Part shown: one piece after another, positions 1 through 8,166 of the stretch
Position numbering within the stretch: the stretch's first letter is position 1
Layout: each line of letters opens with the position of its first letter
Source: Paenibacillus rigui
Lineage (GTDB): Bacteria; Bacillota; Bacilli; Paenibacillales; NBRC-103111
Reading direction: 5' to 3'
DNA length: 64,000 bases
Assembly (NCBI RefSeq): GCF_002234615.1
Contig: NZ_NMQW01000021.1
Coordinates: 1-64,000, forward strand
Position numbers and translations under genes: made by a program
Notes under the pieces: model-generated
Told to the model about the DNA's origin: nothing
The model's input: only the letters and a program-made list of their open reading frames with translations
The model's database searches: none

Positions 1-206
1 TCGACCTTAGTCAGCATAGGATGAGGCGGGTGAGGAGCGTCATCGACCTTCGTAAGCATAGGATGAGGCGGATGAGGAGCGTCATCGACCTTCGTAAGCA
101 TAGGATGAGGCGGATGGGGAGCGTCATCGATCTTTGTAAGCATAGGATGAGGCGGGTGAGGAGCATCATCGACCTTCGTAAGCATAGGGTGAGGCGGATG
201 AGGAGC
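1..206. repeat. 42-bp tandem direct repeat, about 5 copies
   Basis: Units start at about 39, 81, 123 and 165, with a partial unit at 1-38. Units differ by 1-4 bases and there is no unique spacer between copies, so this is a coding tandem repeat and not a CRISPR array. It encodes the 14-residue repeat of the secreted protein on the minus strand. The copy number is probably variable between strains. Confidence 0.9.
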
Positions 207-296
207 ATCATCGATTGCCGCCTTTGTTTGGGCTCCTATTGGCATCGCTAATATTGCCGTTGCCGCTAAACTTAATACTATTGCTTTAAAATTCAT
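1..296 (-). CDS. Secreted His/Pro/Asp-rich tandem-repeat protein (3' end beyond window)
   Basis: Reading leftwards from ATG 296-294, an AGGAGG-like site (complement of 305-309) sits 8 bases upstream. The first ~27 residues form a signal peptide: MNFK, a hydrophobic run, then AMPIGAQTKA. The mature part is an almost perfect 14-residue repeat, VDDAPHPPHPMLTK, encoded by a 42-bp DNA repeat. Four full copies and part of a fifth are present before the window edge. Differences between copies are mostly silent or conservative (V/I), so the protein repeat appears to be kept by selection. I do not recognise the family. The regular Asp-Asp and His-Pro-Pro-His-Pro spacing would suit metal binding or a cell-wall spacer, but that is inference. 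The reading frame is open to base 1. Confidence 0.7.
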   Translation of the reverse strand, partial: MNFKAIVLSLAATAILAMPIGAQTKAAIDDAPHPPHPMLTKVDDAPHPPHPMLTKIDDAPHPPHPMLTKVDDAPHPPHPMLTKVDDAPHPPHPMLTKV

Positions 297-634
297 TCGT
301 ATTACCTCCATATTTGCCCTGACTGATCAGGTTAATTTTTATAATTTGTATACTATCAGAGAAGGACGCAGGTTCGATATACTCAAAAGTTTGAGTAATG
401 GCGAATCGGATGCGCGCGAACAATTAGCGGGGACTGTACCGAGAGTAATCAAGGAAGCTGCTGCCACGGCGGTTGCGAAAGGGAATGAATGTCCATTTTT
501 CCTTGAGTTAACAGTCAAGATAGTTGAAAATGTAAATCTGTGTCAGAGCAATGCTATTGACAGACTAACTACTTCGTGTTACTATATAGCAGTAGTAAGT
601 AATACATGATACCAGTCATACAGAATAGCAAAGG
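297..634. other. Divergent intergenic region between the repeat protein and padR
   Basis: This stretch holds the ribosome site of the leftward repeat protein and an 8-bp palindrome CTGATCAG at 323-330. Near its right end lies an inverted repeat TTACTA-N8-TAGTAA (579-598), described separately. The open frame at 346-609 has no ribosome site and no recognisable family, so I do not call a gene. Confidence 0.5.
579..598. promoter_or_regulatory. Candidate PadR operator
   Basis: Perfect 6-bp inverted repeat TTACTA-N8-TAGTAA, 37 bases before the padR start codon. PadR-family repressors usually bind AT-rich dyads in their own promoters, so autoregulation of the padR-DUF1048 operon is the natural reading. 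Not demonstrated here. Confidence 0.45.
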
Positions 635-970
635 GTGATTGTACTGGAAAACCTAACGGAAATGCTCAAAGGCGTGCTTGAGGGCTGTGTACTTGAGATT
701 ATAAGCCGCAAAGAAACCTACGGCTACGAAATCACGCGGCGGCTGAACGCTCTAGGTTTCACAGATGTTGTGGAGGGAACGGTGTACACCATTCTGATCC
801 GGCTTGAAAAAAACAAGTTGGTGGAGATCACCAAGAAACCCTCCGACATGGGACCGCCGCGAAAGTTTTTCGCGATCAACGGCGCGGGGCGCGAGGAGTT
901 GCGGAGGTTCTGGGAAAAATGGGAGTTCGTATCATCCAAAATTTACGAGTTAAAGGAGAAAAAACAATGA
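635..970 (+). CDS. PadR-family transcriptional regulator
   Basis: A protein of about 110 residues with the PadR winged-helix core: LKGVLEGCVLEII, then YGYEITRRL, then GTVYTILIRLEKNKLV and PPRKFFAI. It probably represses its own operon, which contains two DUF1048 genes. The start is uncertain. GTG at 635 is the first possible start, but homologues usually begin MENLTEMLKG, which would match a CTG at 644 placed 8 bases after AAAGGG. The stop overlaps the next start as ATGA (967-970), indicating translational coupling. Confidence 0.85.
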   Translation: MIVLENLTEMLKGVLEGCVLEIISRKETYGYEITRRLNALGFTDVVEGTVYTILIRLEKNKLVEITKKPSDMGPPRKFFAINGAGREELRRFWEKWEFVSSKIYELKEKKQ

Positions 971-1314
971 ATTTTTGGGAAAAAATCACTGGCAGCGACA
1001 TGACAAAAGAAATGAAAACTTTTGAATTGCGAGCCCAAAAGCTGCCAGCTGATTATCAAGCGGCATGGAAAGAAATTAATGCCAATCTCTGGCCGCATTC
1101 GGATTTTACCGGCCGCAACCTCATGCCAATTCTTGATGGTGTGCTTGGTCTGCTCGAAGAAACGGCGGCGGACGGTCAGCGTGTCCATGAGGTTTTGGGT
1201 GACGATATCAAAGGCTTCTGTTCAGCCCTGACCGGTGCAGAAGGGGCAAAGTCTTATCGCGACAAGTGGCGTGAGCAGCTTAACAATAATATCGCTAAAA
1301 AATTAGGTAAATAG
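967..1314 (+). CDS. DUF1048 family protein, copy 1
   Basis: A 115-residue cytoplasmic helical protein without signal peptide. It begins MNFWEKITGSDMTKEMK and carries the family's typical LPADYQAAWKEI and LLEETAADGQRVHEVLGDDIKGFC stretches. DUF1048 proteins are typically encoded next to a PadR regulator and a multidrug-type ABC exporter, and their function is unknown. The start is fixed by the ATGA overlap with padR. The second DUF1048 gene follows after 12 bases. Confidence 0.85.
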   Translation: MNFWEKITGSDMTKEMKTFELRAQKLPADYQAAWKEINANLWPHSDFTGRNLMPILDGVLGLLEETAADGQRVHEVLGDDIKGFCSALTGAEGAKSYRDKWREQLNNNIAKKLGK

Positions 1315-1326
1315 GGAGCGGGTAAA

Positions 1327-1677
1327 ATGAGAATACAAGATATCATCCAAGGCAAAAAAGAGTGGCGAGCGCATGTGGCGCGTGTCAAAGCGCTCCCGCA
1401 AGATTATCAGATTGTTTATAAAGAGATTCAAAAATATTTCTTTAAGGTCGGCCCTGTCGAGCTGACCGACGGGACCGGCTTGCTCGCGGGGATTGTTAAT
1501 CTTTTCGAAGAGGGTGCGGCTTCGGGGAAAGGCGTGCTCGAAGTGACGGGCAGTGACGTGGCGGCTTTCTGCGATGATCTAATCAAAGATTCAAAAACTT
1601 ACGCTGACATCTATAAACAATCTGTTGACCAGGAAGGCAACAAGACCATGAAAAAGGGCACGGACAAAAAAAAGTAA
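1327..1677 (+). CDS. DUF1048 family protein, copy 2
   Basis: A 116-residue paralogue of the preceding gene, sharing the LPQDYQIVYKEIQKY and LFEEGAASGKGVLEVTGSDVAAFCDDL motifs. The lysine-rich tail (MKKGTDKKK) is typical of the second member of such pairs. It has its own GGGAGCGGG site upstream and is the last intact gene of the padR operon. The ABC exporter genes expected next are reduced to a scar. A role in sensing or modulating the exporter is possible but unproven. Confidence 0.85.
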   Translation: MRIQDIIQGKKEWRAHVARVKALPQDYQIVYKEIQKYFFKVGPVELTDGTGLLAGIVNLFEEGAASGKGVLEVTGSDVAAFCDDLIKDSKTYADIYKQSVDQEGNKTMKKGTDKKK

Positions 1678-1690
1678 AAGGGGGATCGGG

Positions 1691-1836
1691 ATGGGAAAAG
1701 CAATTCATGGTCATCATTCCTATTGTCAAGTCAACCGGTAGGCAATGATATCTGGATCGCTTTAGCGTGGTGTTTAGGGATAATGATCGTCGCATATCTA
1801 TTTGGGGTGCGCGCATTCAAACGGAATGCAGCTTAG
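1691..1836 (+). pseudogene. Deletion scar of an ABC-2 exporter (ATPase start fused to permease tail)
   Basis: After a good ribosome site (AAAGGGGGATCGGG), ATG 1691 begins MGKAIHG, which resembles the start of a drug-type ABC ATPase. From about 1708 another frame reads SSFLLSSQPVGNDIWIALAW and continues through one hydrophobic helix to FKRNAA and a TAG at 1834-1836. That is a typical C-terminal end of an ABC-2 permease (DrrB/YadH type). PadR-DUF1048-DUF1048 operons normally continue with ATPase and permease, so the whole exporter has probably been deleted between about 1705 and 1715. The ATPase part is only a few codons and is inference. Confidence 0.6.
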
Positions 1837-2123
1837 TGAAGTGATGTTCTATTATTCCTTTTATATCGAAGTATGAGGCATCAAAGATAACCAGGGAGCA
1901 GACTGCCACGGGTAACCTGTTCTCTTTTTTTATTGAAGTTGGCGTCAAATCGTGGATGCCGTTAAGCTGCCGGGCACGGTAGTTCAATACATCAGTAACT
2001 TCCTCAAAAGGCACCGCTTCAAATCCGCTTTTTTGCATCAAAAAATGTACCTTATATTAACAATTTTGGGTATTATTTTAGTAGAGAGAAGGGAGAGGAA
2101 CTTAAAGGGAGGAATGGATAGAC

Positions 2124-2975
2124 GTGTCCGATTGGATATATGGTTCTGCCAGGGAAAACCGGACGACCACCCCCGGAAGGCTGCTGTCCGGCCGGTATCG
2201 TCGGCCTCACGGCTACAAGGTGAAGCGGTCCAGAGGAACGAAGGATTTTTACCTGACCTTTACCTTACAGGGAAAGGGGGTATTCCACAACGGACAAGAT
2301 TCCTGTGAATGCCCGCAGGGTGACATCACGCTGATTACTCCCGGAACCCCGCATTATTATGGAACGCCGGAAAATACGATATGGGAGTTTTATTGGTGTC
2401 ATTTTGTCCCCAAGGAGGAATGGGTGCCGCTGCTGCAGCTGCCGGAAGCGATCAAGGGGATCCGCTGGGCCCGTTTTTCCGGCAATAAGGAAAGCTTGCG
2501 TTTGAGGCGCGCGTTCAGGAGCCTGCTTCATTATAACGAGGAAGCGAATGCTTTTGCGGAAAAATTGGCGGTTAACGCGTTGGAGGAGATTCTGCTCTTA
2601 ATTTCAAAAAACAGTCGGACCGGACGGACGGAGCTATCAATGGATCCGCGTGTGGAGCAGGTGATCGAGCTGATATCGAGGCAATTTTATCGCCCGTACC
2701 GCGTCTCGGATTTGGCGGCGCTGGTGAATTTATCGCCTTCCCGGTTCACCCACCTATTCAAGCTGCAGACCGGCGAATCCGTGATGGACATGTTAAACAA
2801 AATACGTCTTCAACAGGGGAGAAAGCTGCTGGAGACGACGTCTAAAAGCATTGCTGAAATCGCTGAGGAGGTGGGCTATAACCATTCGTTTTATTTCTCG
2901 CGGCAGTTTGCTGCGTTCTATGGCAAGCCTCCGGCTCTTTTTCGGAAATACGGCTTTTCCAACAGGGATGAATGA
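2124..2975 (+). CDS. AraC-family regulator with N-terminal cupin domain
   Basis: 283 residues. Residues ~20-160 form an AraC-type sugar-sensing cupin (LTFTLQGKGVFHNG, PGTPHYYGTPENTIWEFYWCHFVP). Residues ~175-280 carry two helix-turn-helix motifs (YRVSDLAALVNLSPSRFTHLFK and SIAEIAEEVGYNHSFYFSRQF). The GTG start at 2124 follows GGGAGG at 2108-2112. It converges with the rhamnogalacturonan lyase gene and is a plausible activator of that gene, though no operator was identified. AraC regulators of this shape commonly control plant-polysaccharide use in Paenibacillus. Confidence 0.9.
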   Translation: MSDWIYGSARENRTTTPGRLLSGRYRRPHGYKVKRSRGTKDFYLTFTLQGKGVFHNGQDSCECPQGDITLITPGTPHYYGTPENTIWEFYWCHFVPKEEWVPLLQLPEAIKGIRWARFSGNKESLRLRRAFRSLLHYNEEANAFAEKLAVNALEEILLLISKNSRTGRTELSMDPRVEQVIELISRQFYRPYRVSDLAALVNLSPSRFTHLFKLQTGESVMDMLNKIRLQQGRKLLETTSKSIAEIAEEVGYNHSFYFSRQFAAFYGKPPALFRKYGFSNRDE

Positions 2976-2981
2976 GGAAAA

Positions 2982-3009
2982 GGGAGCGGCCGTAGAATCA
3001 GCCGTTCCC
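2982..3009. terminator. Convergent stem-loop between araC-type gene and lyase
   Basis: GGGAGCGGC (2982-2990) pairs with GCCGTTCCC (3001-3009), with one G-T wobble. On the minus strand it is followed by a pyrimidine-rich CTTTTCCTC. It lies between the convergent stops at 2975 and 3037 and could serve both genes. Confidence 0.55.
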
Positions 3010-3036
3010 TTAAGGAAGCAGGATGTCTTTCAAACG

Positions 3037-4932
3037 TTACGGGGTAACGTAAATATTGGGCTGTGCCGGTGTCGCCATGCCGGTGCCGAGATAGAAGCTC
3101 GTATGAGGCGGCTGGTTGTAGGCGACATTTTGCCAGGCCACGTCCAACCGGTACAACGGATCATGCATCAGAGTCCACAGACGGGTGCTCGTTACGTCCG
3201 TCGTCGCGTAGATCCGTAAGGCGGTATTGTCCGACTTGCGCCAGATGACCTCTTCGCGCCAGTCCCCGAGCAGATCGGCCTGAAGGCTCGGATTGCCCTT
3301 GGTTGTGTTATTGGACAAGGTGCCTGTAGCTGTCAATAAGGTCGTCGTGTTGGATGTGGTGTAATTCCATTTATCGATCCGGCCTACGCCCTTGGAGCCG
3401 TCCCAATTATGATCCAGCAGCTCGCGGGACAAGTCGCCGTCCCACCAGATGCCGAAGTTAACCGAAGAGGGAATGGTGCTGCTGATCTTCGTGCCGTTAA
3501 TTTGATACAATCCGACGCCGTTGGTCGCCCACACCTCTTCACCCGGGTATCTGGGATCGATGTCCGCAGCCATGCCTCTTCCGGTGTCGGCGCCTGTGTA
3601 AACACCCCACTGAATAGCGCCGGTACCCGCATTCCAGACGGCTGCTCCGTAAGTGGCTCCCGTGTTCTCCATTACCTTGAACACTTCAAGCCCGGTATTG
3701 TTCGGGTTCAGGTCCCCGACATGAAGGGCATCCCCGTGGCCCAGCCCGGTAGTATACAGCTTCCCGCCATTATCGTCGATGGTCATTGCGCCGTACACAA
3801 TTTCATCCTTGCCGTCGCCATCGACATCTGCGGCCGTCAGGTTATGGTTGCCTTGTCCGGCATAGGCGGAGTTTCCGGAGGTGTCGGAGTCGAACGTCCA
3901 CAGCTTGGAGAGCGTTCCGCCGCGCCAATTGTAGGCGACCAATACGGTGCGGGTATAATAGCCGCGGGCCATAACGAGGCTGGGCCTTTGTCCGTCCAGA
4001 TAAGCAATGGTGGCCAAAAAGCGGTCCACGCGGTTCCCGTAGCTGTCACCCCAGCTGCTGACGGTACCCCGGGGCGGATCGTAATTCGTTGTCGTTAACG
4101 CCTTGCCGGTGGCTCCTTCAAAGATCGTCAAATATTCGGGGCCGCTCAGTACTCTGCCCGTCGAATTGCGGTAATCCGCAGTGGAGCTGCCGATGGTAAC
4201 TCCGGTGCCGTCCTTCGTGCCGTCTGCCGTTTTCATGGCAATCTCGGCTTTCCCGTCGCCGTCCAGGTCATAAACCATAAACTGGGTGTAGTGCGCACCC
4301 GCACGGATATTTTTACCTAGACCGATCCGCCAAAGCCGGGTGCCGTTGAGCTTGTAGGCATCGACAAACACTTCGCCGGTATAACCGTCCTGCGAGTTGT
4401 CCTTGGAATTGGACGGGTCCCATTTCAAAATAATTTCGTACTGGCCGTCGCCATCCAAATCGCCGACACTGGCATCGTTGGCATTATAGGTATAGGCGAC
4501 GTTATCCGGCGTGGTCCCTCCAGCAGGCTGCTGAATGGGGACGTCCAAATAATTGGCAGCCCATGGCGTGACCGCTGCCGAAGCAGCCTGCTCCGTGCCG
4601 TCTACGATAGCGCGGACCGTATAGCTGGAGCTGGTGGTTCCTGCTGTATCCAGGTAGTTCGTGCTGGATGTGATGGGGGAGGCATTGAGCTTCACACCGT
4701 TGCGGTACAGATTGAAGGACACGCTGGATGCCTCCGTGCCAAGCAGCCTCCAGCTGATCAGGACACCGGTTCCGGTCTTGACAGCGACGAGCCCCCGGTC
4801 GAGCTTTTCCATTTGCCTGGCCACAGCGGCATGAGCGGCGGGAGGTGCCGGGAGGCCAAGGGAGGTAAGGAGCAGAGAGCCTAGTGCGATGAAGCAGAAC
4901 GATTTTTTCCAGCGAGGAACGGATTTGAGCAT
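3037..4932 (-). CDS. Secreted rhamnogalacturonan lyase, PL11 type (YesW/YesX-like)
   Basis: About 631 residues, the usual size for PL11. The start is ATG 4932-4930, because AAGGAGG lies 10 bases upstream. A signal peptide ends near PPAAHAA. An Ig-like beta segment (LDRGLVAVKTGTGVLISWRLLG) precedes the eight-bladed propeller. Repeated calcium-binding Asp-rich blade motifs are visible (DLDGDGQYEIILKWDP, DLDGDGKAEIAMKTADG, DVDGDGKDEIVYG, DLLGDWREEVIW). The enzyme would cleave the rhamnogalacturonan I backbone outside the cell by beta-elimination. A cre box sits in its promoter (4985-4998). No transporter or unsaturated rhamnogalacturonan hydrolase lies next to it, so the rest of the pathway is elsewhere. 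Confidence 0.92.
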   Translation of the reverse strand: MLKSVPRWKKSFCFIALGSLLLTSLGLPAPPAAHAAVARQMEKLDRGLVAVKTGTGVLISWRLLGTEASSVSFNLYRNGVKLNASPITSSTNYLDTAGTTSSSYTVRAIVDGTEQAASAAVTPWAANYLDVPIQQPAGGTTPDNVAYTYNANDASVGDLDGDGQYEIILKWDPSNSKDNSQDGYTGEVFVDAYKLNGTRLWRIGLGKNIRAGAHYTQFMVYDLDGDGKAEIAMKTADGTKDGTGVTIGSSTADYRNSTGRVLSGPEYLTIFEGATGKALTTTNYDPPRGTVSSWGDSYGNRVDRFLATIAYLDGQRPSLVMARGYYTRTVLVAYNWRGGTLSKLWTFDSDTSGNSAYAGQGNHNLTAADVDGDGKDEIVYGAMTIDDNGGKLYTTGLGHGDALHVGDLNPNNTGLEVFKVMENTGATYGAAVWNAGTGAIQWGVYTGADTGRGMAADIDPRYPGEEVWATNGVGLYQINGTKISSTIPSSVNFGIWWDGDLSRELLDHNWDGSKGVGRIDKWNYTTSNTTTLLTATGTLSNNTTKGNPSLQADLLGDWREEVIWRKSDNTALRIYATTDVTSTRLWTLMHDPLYRLDVAWQNVAYNQPPHTSFYLGTGMATPAQPNIYVTP

Positions 4933-4963
4933 AGCAACAGCCTCCTTGAATAATTGGGATTGC

Positions 4964-4979
4964 TGGGTGTATGCACCCA
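4964..4979. promoter_or_regulatory. Inverted repeat in the lyase leader
   Basis: TGGGTG-TATG-CACCCA, 32 bases upstream of the lyase start and just downstream of the cre box. It could be a regulator site or a small leader hairpin. No partner was identified. Confidence 0.4.
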
Positions 4980-4984
4980 CATTA

Positions 4985-4998
4985 TGAATGCGCTTACA
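4985..4998 (-). promoter_or_regulatory. cre box (CcpA site) of the rhamnogalacturonan lyase
   Basis: Reads TGTAAGCGCATTCA on the minus strand and fits the relaxed Bacillota cre consensus WWTGNAANCGNWNNCW. AT-rich TATAAT-like sequence lies immediately upstream on the same strand (about 5000-5012), so CcpA would sit at the transcription start and repress the lyase when preferred sugars are present. Confidence 0.7.
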
Positions 4999-5219
4999 TT
5001 ATATATTATATCGCGGTCCCGGAGCCGCTTTAATGCAGATAATGGCTATTTTTCTGCACAAAACGGCTATCTCCTTTACTCAGACAAGCGAAGGCCTTTG
5101 TGAAGGACGGCACAGCCGCATAGCGGCCCGGGAAAGCGGGATCGATTTCACGATACAACCGGAGGTGTGCTACCATAAGGGGAAACGAACATTTTAATGG
5201 AAAAGAGGTTGAGGCTGTT

Positions 5220-5981
5220 ATGCATTACTACATCATCACAGGAGGCTCGAAGGGCCTTGGCGCCGCGATCGTCTCGCAGCTGCTGCAGCAGGGCGCTGCG
5301 GTACATTGCATCGCCCGCAGCGCCCGGGAGAGCTTGCGGCCGCCGGCGCTTCCGCAAGGCGCCTCGCTTACGTTTCACGCGCACGATCTCGCGCAGACGG
5401 AAGCGCTGGATTCGCTCCTGGCGCAGATCCTCGGCGCCATGCAGCTCGATGCAGCGGACTCCGTCACGCTCATCAATAATGCAGGGACGCTCGAGCCGAT
5501 GACCACCATCGGCCGGGTGGCTCCCGAGGACCTGCAGCGCAGCCTGCAGGTCAATCTTGTCGCGCCGATGCTGCTGGCGAACAGCTTCATCCGGCAGACG
5601 CAAGCGCTGCCGATCCGCAAGCGGGTCGTGAACATTTCCTCGGGCGCGGGCAGGAAGCCTTATCCCGGCTGGGGTGCATATTGCACGGCCAAAGCCGGGC
5701 TTGACATGCTGACGCGCTGCGTCGGCGTCGAGCAGGAGACACAGACGTACCCGGTCGAGATGTATGCTATCGCACCGGGTGTCGTTGACACGGACATGCA
5801 GCAGAGCATCCGTGCGACGGCTGCGGAGGATTTTCCGCAGCGGGGCCGTTTCATCCTGCTGAAGGAGCAAGGGGAGCTGCAGACCCCGGAGGCGACGGCG
5901 CATCAGCTTATTGCATTGCTGGACGCGGATGCCTTCGTACAAGGCGAAATTGCCGATCTTCGTACGAAAACGAAATCCTGA
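5220..5981 (+). CDS. Short-chain dehydrogenase, YueD / benzil reductase-like
   Basis: 253 residues with a complete SDR architecture: cofactor loop TGGSKGLG (7-14), NNAG (86-89), catalytic Ser140/141, Tyr154 and Lys158 (AYCTAKAG). The acidic DLD-type insert before LINNAG and the overall pattern resemble Bacillus YueD, an NADPH-dependent (S)-benzoin-forming benzil reductase of the sepiapterin reductase group. The physiological substrate is unknown. It appears monocistronic, with high GC content and no visible terminator. Confidence 0.85.
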   Translation: MHYYIITGGSKGLGAAIVSQLLQQGAAVHCIARSARESLRPPALPQGASLTFHAHDLAQTEALDSLLAQILGAMQLDAADSVTLINNAGTLEPMTTIGRVAPEDLQRSLQVNLVAPMLLANSFIRQTQALPIRKRVVNISSGAGRKPYPGWGAYCTAKAGLDMLTRCVGVEQETQTYPVEMYAIAPGVVDTDMQQSIRATAAEDFPQRGRFILLKEQGELQTPEATAHQLIALLDADAFVQGEIADLRTKTKS

Positions 5982-6122
5982 GCCCACCCTGCCTAGGACC
6001 TTGACCTGCTGTTGTACCTCGCGACCGGTTCTTTAAGGATAGGCGTCTGCCCTTAACCATAGCCCGGGTTGAAGCATACAATATGGTGTTTCAACTACCT
6101 CGAAGGGCAGGCGTGTTGTCCC

Positions 6123-7235
6123 ATGCGAATCCTGATCATTGCACCCGAGCAAATTCCGGTCCCGCCGGTCATGGGGGGTTCCGTGGAAATATGCATTTTT
6201 GCCATCGCCAAGAAACTGGCTCGTCAGCACGAGGTTACCGTCATTAGCCGCAAGCATGGCAGCTACCCGAAGCGGTCGGTCATCGGGGGCGTGAACATTG
6301 TGCGCGTGCCGACGGGCAGCCCCAAGACCTATTTGTCCCATGTAAAGTCTTATCTTTCCGGCAAAAGCTATGATTGGATCCAGATAGATAACCGTCCCCG
6401 TTTTCTCCATGCTATCAAGCAAATGTTTCCCCATACACCGGTTTCCTTGTTCCTGCATTCCCTTACCTTTGTTTCTTCTCCGCGCTTATCCCGCAAGGAA
6501 GGAGCGGTTTATTTACGCAAGGCGGATTTGATCATTGCCAACAGCGCCTCCCTTAAAAGAGAGCTGTCCCGCCGTTTCCCCGGAGCTGCCGGACGCATTC
6601 GTAAAGTGTGGCTCGGCGTGGATGTGGAGCGCTTCCGCCCGGCAAAGCGAAAGCAGGCCGGCAGCTATACACTGCTGTTTGCTGGCAGAATCATTCCGCG
6701 CAAGGGCATTCCCGTCCTGCTGAAAGCGGTACACCTGGCCAAAAAACGATCGAGCCGCCTGAAGCTGCTGATTGCCGGAGGCTCGAATAACAAAGGCTAC
6801 GGGCGGCAAATGCGCTCCTTATCCAAAAGGCTTGGCGTCAGCGCGACGTTTCTCGGAACGATTCCGCATCGCCGGATGCACAAGATTTATGCGCGTGCCG
6901 ATTGCTTCGTATGCCCTTCACAGGGACATGAAGCTTTCGGGCTGGTCAATGTGGAAGCGATGGCCTCCGGTCTTCCCGTTATCGCTTCCGACAACGGAGG
7001 GATTAAAGAGATTGTAAAGCATCAGCGCAATGGTCTGCTTGTCCGCAATTACAAACATGCGGGAGCCTTCGCGGAGGCGATCGTCAAACTGGCGGGAAGC
7101 CGGAAGCTGACGCGGCAGCTGGGGGCCATGGCGCGCAAAGACAGTGTGCGGCTGTTCAGCTGGCAGGCGACAGCGTCGAGGCTGCAGAGCATCTACCGCT
7201 CGGCTGCTGCAAAGCAAAAAAAGAAAGGTGGATAA
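6123..7235 (+). CDS. Family 4 glycosyltransferase, spore-coat type
   Basis: About 370 residues. A GT-B fold is evident from the N-terminal MRILIIAPEQIPVPPVMGGSVE, the GAGRI-like VLLFAGRIIPRKGIPVLLKA segment, and the C-terminal GHEAFGLVNVEAMASGLPVIAS carrying the E-x7-E motif of GT4 enzymes. ATG 6123 (MRILIIAP) is preferred over upstream starts because homologues begin there. The gene following within 2 bases of the stop is a YheC/YheD protein, and such pairs are linked to spore-coat polysaccharide in Bacillaceae. The acceptor is unknown. Confidence 0.87.
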   Translation: MRILIIAPEQIPVPPVMGGSVEICIFAIAKKLARQHEVTVISRKHGSYPKRSVIGGVNIVRVPTGSPKTYLSHVKSYLSGKSYDWIQIDNRPRFLHAIKQMFPHTPVSLFLHSLTFVSSPRLSRKEGAVYLRKADLIIANSASLKRELSRRFPGAAGRIRKVWLGVDVERFRPAKRKQAGSYTLLFAGRIIPRKGIPVLLKAVHLAKKRSSRLKLLIAGGSNNKGYGRQMRSLSKRLGVSATFLGTIPHRRMHKIYARADCFVCPSQGHEAFGLVNVEAMASGLPVIASDNGGIKEIVKHQRNGLLVRNYKHAGAFAEAIVKLAGSRKLTRQLGAMARKDSVRLFSWQATASRLQSIYRSAAAKQKKKGG

Positions 7236-7236
7236 T

Positions 7237-7998
7237 ATGAACAGGTGCAAGGGAGCAAGACATGTCATGAGCAAATGGAAAAAAACACGGGTTCTGTGGA
7301 AGAAGGCGGAGCTGCGCTCGAATATACCCGAGACTCGCAAAATGACGCGGGAAACGTTAAAGGAGATGCTGAACCGGTACCAGATGGTGTATGTGAAGCC
7401 GGATGTCGGCACCTATGGTAACGGGGTCATGCGTGTTGAAATGAAGGAAAACGGCGGGGGATACCGTTATCAAAACGGCTTGAAGGTCAGAAGCTTTACC
7501 AGCTTCGATCCGATGTTCGAATCGATCCGCAAGCATACAAGACGGAGACGTTATCTTGTCCAGAAGGGAATCCACCTGACCAGGTATCGCAAACGACGCT
7601 TCGATATCCGCGTTATGGTCCAGCAATCCCCTAAGCGCAAATGGGAGGCGACAGGGGTCATCGGACGGGTAGGGGACCCGCGCAAGGTGGTGACCAATGT
7701 CCATAACGGCGGCAAAATCACGCCCATAGAGACGCTATTGGCAGCTTATATGCCCGACAAGCAAAAGCGGGTATTCGTATCCAGGCTGAAGAAGCTGGGG
7801 ACGATGGCGGCGAAGCAGCTGCACAGGCAGTTTCGCGGGATCAAAGAAATCGGGCTCGACGTGGCGCTGGACCGCCAGCTTCATCCGTGGGTGCTTGAGG
7901 CCAATACGTGCCCTGACCCGTATATATTCAACAAATTGAAGGATAAACGAATTTTCGGCAAAATCGCACGTTATGCGAGGGCCTACGGGCGGATTTGA
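7237..7998 (+). CDS. YheC/YheD family ATP-grasp protein (spore-coat associated)
   Basis: 253 residues, translated from ATG 7237 with AAAGGTGG just upstream; an internal ATG at 7267 is an alternative. ATP-grasp features are visible: MVYVKPDVGTYGNGVMRVE near the N-terminus, RYLVQKGI, RRFDIRVMVQ, and the metal-binding end LHPWVLEANTCPDPYIF. Members coat the endospore or modify cell-envelope polymers, and the catalysed ligation is not known. It forms an operon with the upstream glycosyltransferase and is ended by the terminator at 8036-8060. Confidence 0.87.
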   Translation: MNRCKGARHVMSKWKKTRVLWKKAELRSNIPETRKMTRETLKEMLNRYQMVYVKPDVGTYGNGVMRVEMKENGGGYRYQNGLKVRSFTSFDPMFESIRKHTRRRRYLVQKGIHLTRYRKRRFDIRVMVQQSPKRKWEATGVIGRVGDPRKVVTNVHNGGKITPIETLLAAYMPDKQKRVFVSRLKKLGTMAAKQLHRQFRGIKEIGLDVALDRQLHPWVLEANTCPDPYIFNKLKDKRIFGKIARYARAYGRI

Positions 7999-8035
7999 GG
8001 AAAAGTCTGCTTTCTGCCTTGCAGGACAACAAGCC

Positions 8036-8060
8036 AAAGAGCCCTGTGAAAGGGCTTTTT
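8036..8060 (+). terminator. Rho-independent terminator of the YheC/YheD operon
   Basis: Stem AAAGAGCCC (8036-8044) with GGGCTTTTT (8052-8060), short loop and a T-run that is part of the stem. It lies 38 bases after the stop. The A-rich left arm gives it some bidirectional capacity for the converging histidine kinase gene. Confidence 0.8.
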
Positions 8061-8166
8061 GGATGGAAGGGAAGGGGGCCCCGCTCGGGCTGCCCCCACG
8101 AGCAGAATGACACTTGCACGACGGCGGTCCGCTGATTCATGCGGCAAGCCACACAACCTTATGGGC

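Noticed and set aside
1-206. Possible CRISPR-like array
   Set aside because: Units are contiguous with no unique spacers and encode a regular peptide repeat.
11-251. Alternative short frames across the 42-bp repeat on both strands
   Set aside because: The 42-bp unit keeps several frames open. Only the minus-strand frame starting at 296 has a ribosome site and a signal peptide.
346-609. 87-codon open frame before padR
   Set aside because: No ribosome site, no recognisable family, and it overlaps the padR promoter region.
5148-5987. Long minus-strand frame opposite the SDR gene
   Set aside because: Arg/His-rich shadow of a GC-rich real gene; the plus-strand frame has complete SDR motifs.
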